A DNA stretch of 20,423 bases from Actinotignum schaalii_C (GTDB lineage: Bacteria > Actinomycetota > Actinomycetes > Actinomycetales > Actinomycetaceae). The first letter of the stretch is position 1; every line of letters starts with the position of its first letter. Position numbers and translations under genes: made by a program. The notes beneath the pieces were generated by a model, which was not told the DNA's origin, did no database searches, and saw nothing but the letters and a program-made list of their open reading frames with translations. Shown here in pieces: positions 13,744 through 19,950 of this stretch. Where the stretch lies: assembly GCF_034119425.1 (NCBI RefSeq), contig NZ_JAWUEL010000034.1, forward strand, positions 1 to 20,423, read 5' to 3'.

Positions 13744-15414
13744 TTAGTTACCCAACGCGGCCGCAACCACGGCGCGTGCCTCCTCCTGGACCTGGGCCAG
13801 GTGCTCCGGGCCGCGGAAGGATTCCGCGTAGATCTTGTAGACATCCTCCGTGCCGGAAGGCCGGGCCGCGAACCACGCGTTTTCCGTGGTGACCTTGAGG
13901 CCGCCAATCGCTGCGTGGTTCCCGGGGGCCTCCACCAGCTTCGCGGTGATCGGCTCGCCGGCCAGTTCCGTTGCTGTGACGTCCGCCGGGGAAAGCTTGC
14001 CGAGCTTGGCCTTTTCTTCCTTCGTGGCCGGGGCGTCGATCCGGGCATAAGCCGAGGAGCCGTAGCGTTCCACCTGCTCATTGTGGAGCTGGGAGGGCGA
14101 CTTGCCGGTCACCGCGGTGATTTCCGCCGCGAGCAGGTCGAGCACGAGCCCGTCCTTATCCGTGGTCCACACCGAACCGTCCTTGCGGAGGAAAGAAGCG
14201 CCGGCGGATTCTTCCCCGCCGAAGCCGATTTCCCCGCTCACCAGGCCGGATACAAACCACTTGAAGCCCACCGGGACCTCCACGAGGGTGCGGCCAATGC
14301 CGGCCACCACCCGGTCGATAAGCGAGGAGGACACCAGGGTTTTCCCGACGTTCACCCGCTCGGACCACTGCGGGCGGTGGGTGAAGAGGTATTCGATGGC
14401 CACCGCGAGGTAGTGGTTGGGGTTCATGAGGCCGGCATCCGGGGTGACAATACCGTGCCGATCAGAATCGGCGTCGTTCCCGGTGGCCAGATCGTACGGG
14501 GCGCGGCCACTCGCATCCGGCTCCATGCGGTGGAGCAGGCCCGCCATAGCGTAGGGCGAGGAGCAGTCCATGCGGATCTTGCCGTCCCAATCCAGGGTCA
14601 TAAAGGGCCAGGCCGGATCCACGTCGGGGTTCACCACGGTCAGGTTAATGCCGTAGCGATCCGCGATTTCCTGCCAGTATTCGGCCGAAGCGCCGCCCAT
14701 CGGGTCCGCGCCGATGCGCACACCCGCGGTGCGGATCGCCTCGAAATCGATGATGGTATCGAGGGCGGTCACGTAAGCATCGCGGAAATCGTAGGTGCCG
14801 ACCTGCTGGGCCGCTTCCGCGTAGGGCACGCGAGCGATGTTCTTCCATCCCGCGGCGATGAGCTCATTGGCCCGGGCCGCGATCCACTTCGTGGCATCGG
14901 TATCCGCCGGGCCGCCGTTGGGCGGATTGTACTTGAAGCCGCCATCGCGCGGCGGGTTGTGAGACGGGGTAATAACAATGCCGTCCGCCAGACCCGGGCC
15001 ATCCAAGCGCAACGCGTGCGGGGCGCCGTTCGCCTCCAAGATAGCCAACGAGACCGCCGGGGTGGGAGTCCACGAGCCGCGAGCATCCACCCGCACATCA
15101 GCGCCGTTAGCTACCAGCACCTCGATAGCGGTTTTTTCCGCCGGGAGGGACAGCCCGTGGGTATCACGGCCCACGAAAATGGGGCCGTCATAACCCTGGG
15201 CATTGCGGTAGTCCACAATCGCCTGCGTGGTTGCCGCGATATGGGCTTCATTAAAGGCGCCATCGAAAGCGGAGCCGCGATGGCCGGAAGTTCCGAAAAC
15301 CACCTGCTGGAGGGGGTTATTCGGATCGGGTTCGATATCGTAATATGCCGCCACCAGCTCATCAACATTGATGAGATCTTCGGGGCGAGCCGGGGTTCCT
15401 GCGCGTTCGTTCAT
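13744..15414 (-). CDS. pgm: Phosphoglucomutase (alpha-D-glucose phosphate-specific)
   Basis: This 556-residue enzyme interconverts glucose-1-phosphate and glucose-6-phosphate in the cytoplasm, feeding glycogen and envelope-sugar synthesis on one side and glycolysis or the pentose phosphate pathway on the other. Landmarks in order are VVFGTSGHRGSAFDGAFNE, the phospho-serine loop ITPSHNPPRDGGFKYNPPNG, the Mg-binding DADSDRHGIV, the substrate-binding GEESAGASFLRKDG, and the phosphate-binding RPSGTEDVYKIYAES. The length and motifs fit the E. coli Pgm-type subfamily. I choose the ATG at 15414, because the protein then starts MNERAGTPARPEDLINVDELV as usual. It overlaps the stop of the upstream gene (TATGA), so translation is coupled. 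It ends at the shared terminator at 13682. Confidence 0.95.
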   Translation of the reverse strand: MNERAGTPARPEDLINVDELVAAYYDIEPDPNNPLQQVVFGTSGHRGSAFDGAFNEAHIAATTQAIVDYRNAQGYDGPIFVGRDTHGLSLPAEKTAIEVLVANGADVRVDARGSWTPTPAVSLAILEANGAPHALRLDGPGLADGIVITPSHNPPRDGGFKYNPPNGGPADTDATKWIAARANELIAAGWKNIARVPYAEAAQQVGTYDFRDAYVTALDTIIDFEAIRTAGVRIGADPMGGASAEYWQEIADRYGINLTVVNPDVDPAWPFMTLDWDGKIRMDCSSPYAMAGLLHRMEPDASGRAPYDLATGNDADSDRHGIVTPDAGLMNPNHYLAVAIEYLFTHRPQWSERVNVGKTLVSSSLIDRVVAGIGRTLVEVPVGFKWFVSGLVSGEIGFGGEESAGASFLRKDGSVWTTDKDGLVLDLLAAEITAVTGKSPSQLHNEQVERYGSSAYARIDAPATKEEKAKLGKLSPADVTATELAGEPITAKLVEAPGNHAAIGGLKVTTENAWFAARPSGTEDVYKIYAESFRGPEHLAQVQEEARAVVAAALGN

Positions 15415-16583
15415 ACATTGAGTATCCCACGAATTGCGCCCCAATCGCGGGACTTGTTCCGCGGGTGGATAACATCGCCGTTGCTGCCGTGCGTGCGGCT
15501 GTTCGCGGCTTCTGTGGCGCGCGCGAGTTCTTCGTGGATATTCCCCCAGTGCCCGGCACGCGCGGCCGGTGGAACTTCCTCGCCGGGAGCGACCGGCCCG
15601 GGCGCGGTGGAGCGTTCCCCACGGGTGGCCGGCCCGCCGAAAGGCGCACCGCCCAAGGCTTCGCGGCCGTGCGGGCTGAGCCATCCGGACGTATCCGGGC
15701 CTAGCGGCACGATCTGGTTGGGGTTCACATCCAGGTGGACTTGGTAATAATGCGAGGTAATGTGCTCGAAATCCACGGTGTCTCCGAATCCGGGAGTCTG
15801 GAAAAGATCACGCGCATAGGCCCACAGTACCGGCATCTCGGTCAGTTTCTTTTCATTGCATTTAAAATGCCCGTGGTAGACGGAATCGAAACGAACCAGG
15901 GTAGTAAAGAGACGCACATCCGCTTCGGTAATGTGATCGCCCATGAGGTAGCGGCGCCCCGCCAGCAGTTCGGAAATATTGCGCAGCGCCGCGAAAAGGC
16001 GCAGGTAGGCGCGGTTATAGGACTCCTGGCTGCCGGCGAAACCGCAGCGGTAGACGCCATTATTAATCTCGGTGTAGATATAGCGCATGAGCGCGTCCAT
16101 GGGCTGGCGCAGTTCCGCGGGGTAGAGGTCCGGGGCGCCTTCGCGGTGGAAATCGCGCCACTCGGTAGAAAAATCGAGCGTCATCTGCGCAAAATCATTT
16201 GTGGCGACGGCGCCGCTAGCAAGATCCACCAGGGCTGGAACCGTAATTCCCAAGGAGAAATTCGGGTCGCGGGCCAGGTAGGCATCGCGCAGAAAATGGA
16301 TACCGAGCACTGGATCCACCCCGCCCTCATCACGGTCAAAAATCCAGGATCGTTCATCGTGGGTGGGCCCGGGGATTCCCAGTGATATAGCATTTTCCAG
16401 CCCGAGCAAGCGACGCACGATCATGGTGCGATTCGCCCACGGGCAGGCGCGCGCCGCAATGAGGCGGTAACGGCCCGGCTCCACGGGGAAGCTGGCGCTG
16501 TCGCGGCTCACGCGAGTGGTGATATAGCGAGCGTCGCGGCTGTAGCCTTCGCCGCGGCGAGTAAATGTTGTTCCGATGGTCAT
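15411..16583 (-). CDS. Glutathionyl-hydroquinone reductase-like (ECM4/YqjG family) thiol transferase
   Basis: I choose the ATG at 16583 (390 residues), with GGGAGG 5 bases upstream. An in-frame extension to 16697 lacks a ribosome site. The N-terminal thioredoxin-like domain holds the catalytic motif AARACPWANRT (Cys at about 47), and the block LGIHFLRDAYLARDPNFS...TVPALVD follows. The all-helical C-terminal domain includes YTEINNGVYRCGFAGSQESY and RRYLMGDHITEADVRLFTTLVRFDSVYHGHFKCN, diagnostic of the family. Family members reduce glutathionyl-hydroquinones. Actinobacteria generally use mycothiol, so the physiological thiol here is probably different, which is inference. After about residue 300 there is a Pro/Ala/Gly-rich extension (APGPVAPGEEVPPAARAG) of about 80 residues that typical members lack. 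It is upstream of and coupled to pgm. Confidence 0.88.
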   Translation of the reverse strand: MTIGTTFTRRGEGYSRDARYITTRVSRDSASFPVEPGRYRLIAARACPWANRTMIVRRLLGLENAISLGIPGPTHDERSWIFDRDEGGVDPVLGIHFLRDAYLARDPNFSLGITVPALVDLASGAVATNDFAQMTLDFSTEWRDFHREGAPDLYPAELRQPMDALMRYIYTEINNGVYRCGFAGSQESYNRAYLRLFAALRNISELLAGRRYLMGDHITEADVRLFTTLVRFDSVYHGHFKCNEKKLTEMPVLWAYARDLFQTPGFGDTVDFEHITSHYYQVHLDVNPNQIVPLGPDTSGWLSPHGREALGGAPFGGPATRGERSTAPGPVAPGEEVPPAARAGHWGNIHEELARATEAANSRTHGSNGDVIHPRNKSRDWGAIRGILNV

Positions 16584-16907
16584 AGTCGCCTCCCTGCGCG
16601 TCGGTGAGTGTTGGTTGTTGATTGGGGCGTCGGTCTCTGCCCCCATAGTCGTTGAAGAATATATCAGATTGGGTGGGTGGGGGCCAGGCTTTCGCATACT
16701 GCATGCTGCCGCCGTGGTTCGAGCCGGGCCTGTTAGCGGGTGGGGGAGTATTTTCTGAGTTGTACTTCGCGTGTGTTACGAGCGCAGTACAGGCGTGAAA
16801 ACACGCAGGGCCTCCGTGGAAAATAATGTGCTTCCTGGGAGATCTGAGGTTTATATAATCGCGGGGTTGTGGGTTGCGGATATTCTCCATGCGCCTGGTA
16901 ATTTTCA
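16584..16907. other. Intergenic region with candidate promoters only
   Basis: There is no credible gene in this 324-base stretch; the open frames on both strands lack ribosome sites and normal composition. On the minus strand TATATT at 16658-16663 could be the -10 of the reductase gene. On the plus strand TATAAT at 16854-16859 could be a distal promoter for the toxin-antitoxin pair, but neither has a convincing -35. The interval is more AT-rich than its surroundings. Confidence 0.4.
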
Positions 16908-16936
16908 TTGACGTTCGGGGTTGTGGTAATTATTGT
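16908..16936 (+). promoter_or_regulatory. Candidate promoter of the toxin-antitoxin pair
   Basis: TTGACG (16908-16913), a 17-base spacer, and TATTGT (16931-16936) are close to the standard -35/-10 pattern. Initiation would fall a few bases before the ATG at 16950, giving an almost leaderless mRNA. This is the best matching promoter in the window. Confidence 0.5.
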
Positions 16937-16949
16937 TGACAACGCGGAG

Positions 16950-17164
16950 ATGGGGGATAGCGCGTACCGGCACGGCATTGCAGCCGAAGATATTCGGCTG
17001 CCGCCCGTAATGCGATAAAAACGCATTATATGGACGGCTACGTGTTGATCATCGGGCCAAGTCAGTCTGGGCAACTGCTCGAACTGTGTATTAGCGATGA
17101 TGACCGTATTTTCCACGCTATGAAAGCCTGTAAAAAATTTCTGCGAGTGAAAGGCGATTTCTAG
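16950..17164 (+). pseudogene. Small toxin gene of a toxin-antitoxin pair, broken by a one-base frameshift
   Basis: Two adjacent frames together spell one small protein. The first, from the ATG at 16950, reads MGDSAYRHGIAAEDIR and then goes wrong, stopping at TAA 17016-17018. The second continues as AARNAIKTHYMDGYVLIIGP, then SGQLLELC and a C-terminus RIFHAMKACKKFLR, ending at TAG 17162-17164. Joined by one added base at about 16998-17000 (CT becoming CNT, a His codon if N is A), it would be about 71 residues. The pattern HGI..DI.HA.RNA...IGP..G.LLE...IHAM is one I know from small actinobacterial toxin-like proteins encoded just before an HTH-containing partner. The stop overlaps the start of that partner by one base (TAGTG). 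As written the toxin is inactive, unless the second half is made alone from the ATG at 17030 (44 residues). A sequencing error remains possible. Confidence 0.7.
16980..17001. repeat. Perfect 9-bp inverted repeat at the frameshift site
   Basis: GCAGCCGAA (16980-16988), loop GATA, TTCGGCTGC (16993-17001) forms a perfect hairpin. The frameshift in the toxin gene falls inside its right arm. Restoring the missing base would make the hairpin imperfect. Confidence 0.7.
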
Positions 17165-17418
17165 TGAAACGCTCTATTGAAGATATGCTTGATGAAGTGG
17201 AAAACGCGAACGGTGGCGAGGGGCCAGACCCTATTGCAACCGTTGATGACCCGTATCTTGCGCAAGTTGCAGTGGCTCAGATAGAGCTACGCGCGGCGGA
17301 CAATCGGCTAGACGCGGCGGTCGCTCGGGCTCGCGCAGCCGGTAAAACATGGCAAGCTATTGGTGATGTTTTGGGTATGACACGCCAAGGCGCTAACCAG
17401 AGGTTTGCGGCCGCATAA
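17164..17418 (+). CDS. Probable antitoxin with helix-turn-helix motif
   Basis: This 84-residue protein starts at a GTG that shares one base with the stop of the broken toxin gene. The N-terminus MKRSIEDMLDEVENAN is acidic and probably helical. The middle (about 38-58) is an Ala/Arg-rich helix, and the C-terminus TWQAIGDVLGMTRQGANQRF (about 62-81) is a clear helix-turn-helix. The layout of acidic N-terminus plus DNA-binding C-terminus fits an antitoxin that may autoregulate its operon. There is no Shine-Dalgarno motif of its own, so it likely depends on coupling to upstream translation. The early toxin stop could therefore lower antitoxin expression unless reinitiation at 17030 occurs. It has a hairpin terminator just downstream. 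Confidence 0.72.
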   Translation: MKRSIEDMLDEVENANGGEGPDPIATVDDPYLAQVAVAQIELRAADNRLDAAVARARAAGKTWQAIGDVLGMTRQGANQRFAAA

Positions 17419-17440
17419 TCCTTGATGGCTTGAGTGTTCT

Positions 17441-17470
17441 GGACCGGGAGTGTCCGCCGACTCTTGGTCC
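17441..17470 (+). terminator. Hairpin terminator of the toxin-antitoxin operon
   Basis: In plus-strand RNA, GGACCGGGAGT (17441-17451) pairs with ACTCTTGGTCC (17460-17470) over 11 positions, including two G-U wobbles, around an 8-base loop. On the minus strand the same two positions become A-C mismatches, so the structure favours the plus direction. No U-tract follows. Confidence 0.5.
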
Positions 17471-17481
17471 TCTACCCGGTT

Positions 17482-17841
17482 CTACCCGAGCACCAGGCCG
17501 GCGAAGAACGCCGCGATGCCAAGGAGGAAATTCCCGAGCAGGAGGCTGATGCAGGCCCAATAGCGGTGTTTTTCGAAGAGGCCGAGGGCGTCGGTCATCG
17601 CCGTCGAAAAAGTAGTGAAACCACCCAAAAAACCGGTGGTGACGTAAAGACTGTACGGGCCGATCCAGGCGGAAAGTACCCCGCCGCCGGTCACCAGTCC
17701 GAAGAGGAAACAGCCGATTACATTGACCGTGAAGATCCCGGCCGGCCACGTTGGCTTGAGCCGCGCGGTGAGGAAAGAATCGAGAATCCCGCGGCATAGG
17801 GCACCCAGCCCACCGGTTAGACCAAGAAGCAGGAGCGTCAT
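17482..17841 (-). CDS. crcB: Fluoride channel subunit FluC/CrcB (second of pair)
   Basis: This 119-residue, four-helix membrane protein exports fluoride as half of a dual-topology or heteromeric channel. Family motifs are GGLGALCRG near the start (the G-x-x-x-R element), the conserved Asn in NVIGCFLFGL, and GGFTTFSTAM with the phenylalanine-box residues and the central sodium-site region. The start overlaps the stop of the other subunit gene (ATGA). Two adjacent homologous genes usually encode the two oppositely oriented subunits. It is the last gene of the operon and ends 11 bases from the toxin-antitoxin terminator on the other strand. Confidence 0.93.
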   Translation of the reverse strand: MTLLLLGLTGGLGALCRGILDSFLTARLKPTWPAGIFTVNVIGCFLFGLVTGGGVLSAWIGPYSLYVTTGFLGGFTTFSTAMTDALGLFEKHRYWACISLLLGNFLLGIAAFFAGLVLG

Positions 17842-18278
17842 GCTGCATCACCGCCCGCGCGCCGGCGTGCCGCGAGGAAGCGCCGGCCCAGCGCGCGCCC
17901 GCAGGTCATCCCGGCCAAAGCCAGCAGGAAACCACCGAAAAATGTGCCTCCCGCAGCCAGGCCGGCCAGGCGCGCCAACTCGCTAGGCGCACCGCTGAGA
18001 ACCTCGCCGGTGGCCAGGTGGGCGCTGAGCGCCACGAAACTTGAATAGGTGGTGAAACCGCCGCAAAAACCGGTGCCGAGCAGTAGGCGCAGCCGGGCCC
18101 CGTACCGATGCGTGCCCGTGGTGAAGAAGCCGGTGATGAGGCCAAGGAGGAACGCACCCGCAAGATTGACGATAATCGGCGCTGCCGCGCTCGGGACGAG
18201 CGCGCGTGCTACCGTGCCCGCCCCGCCACCGAGGAAAACGAGAAGCAGCCCGGTCGCGTCACGATAGAGCGGGCGCAC
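17838..18278 (-). CDS. crcB: Fluoride channel subunit FluC/CrcB (first of pair)
   Basis: This 146-residue homologue of the following gene has GGGAGTVARA, the conserved Asn in NLAGAFLLGLITG, and GTGFCGGFTTYSS. It has a longer N-terminus and a longer basic C-terminus (RALGRRFLAARRRAGG). The difference in flanking charges from its partner fits opposite membrane orientation. The start is a GTG at 18278 without a clear ribosome site, 34 bases after the DUF2079 stop, so it is probably cotranscribed with that gene. I see no fluoride-riboswitch sequence in the gap. Confidence 0.9.
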   Translation of the reverse strand: MRPLYRDATGLLLVFLGGGAGTVARALVPSAAAPIIVNLAGAFLLGLITGFFTTGTHRYGARLRLLLGTGFCGGFTTYSSFVALSAHLATGEVLSGAPSELARLAGLAAGGTFFGGFLLALAGMTCGRALGRRFLAARRRAGGDAA

Positions 18279-18312
18279 GGAAGACGTTGCGGTAGATCTA
18301 GATGCAGCCGTG

Positions 18313-19941
18313 TTATTTTCCTTCCTCGCGCGCGGGGGCTTCGCCGGGCAGCACGGTTACGTAGCCGCCCTTATCGCTCGCAATATGCCAGGTACCCCCG
18401 AAGGTGGTGCTGGCCCAGTTGAGGATCTGCTGCGCATCACCGTGCTTGGCTTTCGATTGGGGTGCGAAGACCACCGCGTTCGCCCCGGCATTCCCGCGGG
18501 TTCCCTCCCAGTACACCGTGTTATTCGGCACCAGGTAGGCCAGCATATGAATATCGGTAACCACGTGGGAACCATCCGGCACCGCGGCCAGGGCTTCGCG
18601 CGCGCCGGCGCGCTCCTCTGCGCTCGCTCCGTCATAACGCCCTTGGAACCACCAGCCCACCGCGTTGGTGCGGGTACCGATCACCGTGGCAATCAAGCTG
18701 GCCGCCAGGGCGAGCGCAATCAAGCCGCGCTTGACGTGCCCGCTGCGTGCACTGCACTCGCTGCGCGTGCCGGATCTGCTGGGCGTAATGTGCCCGTTAA
18801 GGTCCGCGTGCTCAGTATGCCCCGCGAGCGCCCGCAGCTTCGCGAAGCGCTCCAGCCGCCCTAGCCCATCAAGCAGCGCAATGGTGGCAATCGGCATGAG
18901 CACGGCGGAATAATGCCAGTCCAGGCCCCAGTAGTACTCCACGTTTCCGGTGAAACGCCAGGCCAGGGTCGGGATCATGAGAAGGATCCACGGGCTGGCC
19001 AGGCCCACCACCCCGGCACTGCCCAGCAGCACCGCCAGGGTCATCAGCTTCGTAGATGCGCCGGTGAAAAGCCCAGCATCGCCCGTGAGGCGATCCGTGT
19101 AATCCCAGGCGCCGTCCGGATTGAAAGCCGGCAGGAGCACCCAGATGGAGAGCACGAACCACAGCGCGCCCCATACCGCCAGGCCCGCAGCCCAGCGCCC
19201 CGCGGGGGTGCGCCACGCGGTGGATAAGCGCGCTCGCGGTGCTGGCCCGCGCCGCTGCGGCGCGGCGTCGTCGTTCTGTTCCACCACGCCGCAGACCGCC
19301 CGCCTTTGCGCGAAAAACTCCGCCAGCAGCGCGGCCGCACCGAAAGCAACCAACGTGAGGCCGAGGTCTTCCTTCACGAAAACGAGCATGCCGAGCGGGA
19401 GCGCGGCGCGGAGGTAGCGGCCTTCCATCCAGGCCGTCAGCCCGTAGGCGAGGAGGGGGACCGCGAAGGCGATCTCGTGGAATTGCGCGGCGACCGCGGC
19501 CGAAAAACCCCAGGACACCGCGTAGATCAGGCCGAGAGCGGTCCCCGCCCCGGCCCCGCAGCGCGCCCGCGCCAGGCGGGTAAGCGGAATCGCGGACACC
19601 GCGAAGAGCGCATTTTGCACAATAAGCAGGGTGGCGCCGCTGGGCCACAGCGCGAAAATCGGGCCGAGCACCACCAGGATGGGATGGAAATGATCACCCC
19701 ACAGGTTAAACCCGGGGCCTTTGATTTCCACGATGGGCGCTTCGAGATGTGCGTAACGCTGGGCGAGCTGCGTGAAAATACCCAGGTCCCAGGAGGACGT
19801 CTGCATAGAAGCCCATTGGTGCAGCGAAAAAGCGGTGAAAAGAATGAAACTGCCGAGCGCCACCAGGTAGGGAGCCGGGTCGGTGCGCAGCGGGCGGTAC
19901 CAGGTCGCGGTGCGAGCCGGCGCCGTGCGGAGAGCCATCAT
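18313..19941 (-). CDS. DUF2079 polytopic membrane protein
   Basis: This 542-residue (or 541 from the second ATG) membrane protein has around ten hydrophobic segments. The DUF2079 core is clear: SSWDLGIFTQLAQRYAHLEAP, then GDHFHPILVVLGP and the VKEDLGLTLVAFG motif. The early Asp and the GDHFHP motif are reminiscent of GT-C glycosyltransferase folds, which suggests, but does not prove, a lipid-sugar transferase role. The C-terminal soluble part (about 420-542) includes REALAAVPDGSHVVTDIHMLAYLVPNNTVYWEG. A GGTGAGG ribosome site overlaps the stop of the upstream paralogue. A low-complexity stretch (about 215-245) is encoded by a tagged hairpin. Confidence 0.85.
   Translation of the reverse strand: MMALRTAPARTATWYRPLRTDPAPYLVALGSFILFTAFSLHQWASMQTSSWDLGIFTQLAQRYAHLEAPIVEIKGPGFNLWGDHFHPILVVLGPIFALWPSGATLLIVQNALFAVSAIPLTRLARARCGAGAGTALGLIYAVSWGFSAAVAAQFHEIAFAVPLLAYGLTAWMEGRYLRAALPLGMLVFVKEDLGLTLVAFGAAALLAEFFAQRRAVCGVVEQNDDAAPQRRGPAPRARLSTAWRTPAGRWAAGLAVWGALWFVLSIWVLLPAFNPDGAWDYTDRLTGDAGLFTGASTKLMTLAVLLGSAGVVGLASPWILLMIPTLAWRFTGNVEYYWGLDWHYSAVLMPIATIALLDGLGRLERFAKLRALAGHTEHADLNGHITPSRSGTRSECSARSGHVKRGLIALALAASLIATVIGTRTNAVGWWFQGRYDGASAEERAGAREALAAVPDGSHVVTDIHMLAYLVPNNTVYWEGTRGNAGANAVVFAPQSKAKHGDAQQILNWASTTFGGTWHIASDKGGYVTVLPGEAPAREEGK
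19244..19274. repeat. Tagged hairpin, copy 6 (inside the DUF2079 gene)
   Basis: CCGCGCCGC (19247-19255), one base, GCGGCGCGG (19257-19265) is a perfect inverted repeat. It abuts CGTCGTCGT (19266-19274). It encodes NDDAAPQRRGP in the linker between two membrane segments. The flanks GGCCCGCGC and GCGCGGCGTCGTCGT are identical to copy 4 at 11100-11127. Confidence 0.55.
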
Positions 19942-19950
19942 ATCCGTTCC

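Noticed and set aside
13690..15747. A 685-codon open frame on the plus strand opposite pgm
   Set aside because: It is the antisense of pgm and the reductase gene. Its peptide is rich in His, Arg and Gly with no domain, and both sense genes have complete motifs. Long antisense frames are expected in GC-rich DNA.
16998..17021. Programmed -1 frameshifting as an explanation for the split toxin
   Set aside because: No X-XXY-YYZ slippery site precedes the stop at 17016, and the A-run lies after it. The hairpin is upstream of, not downstream of, the shift point. A mutation is simpler.
16733..17116. 127-codon minus-strand frame
   Set aside because: It has no ribosome site or domain and lies antisense to the toxin-antitoxin promoter and toxin gene, whose protein pattern is convincing.
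18279..18312. Fluoride riboswitch before the crcB pair
   Set aside because: The gap is 34 bases, too short for the aptamer, and none of its conserved sequence is present.
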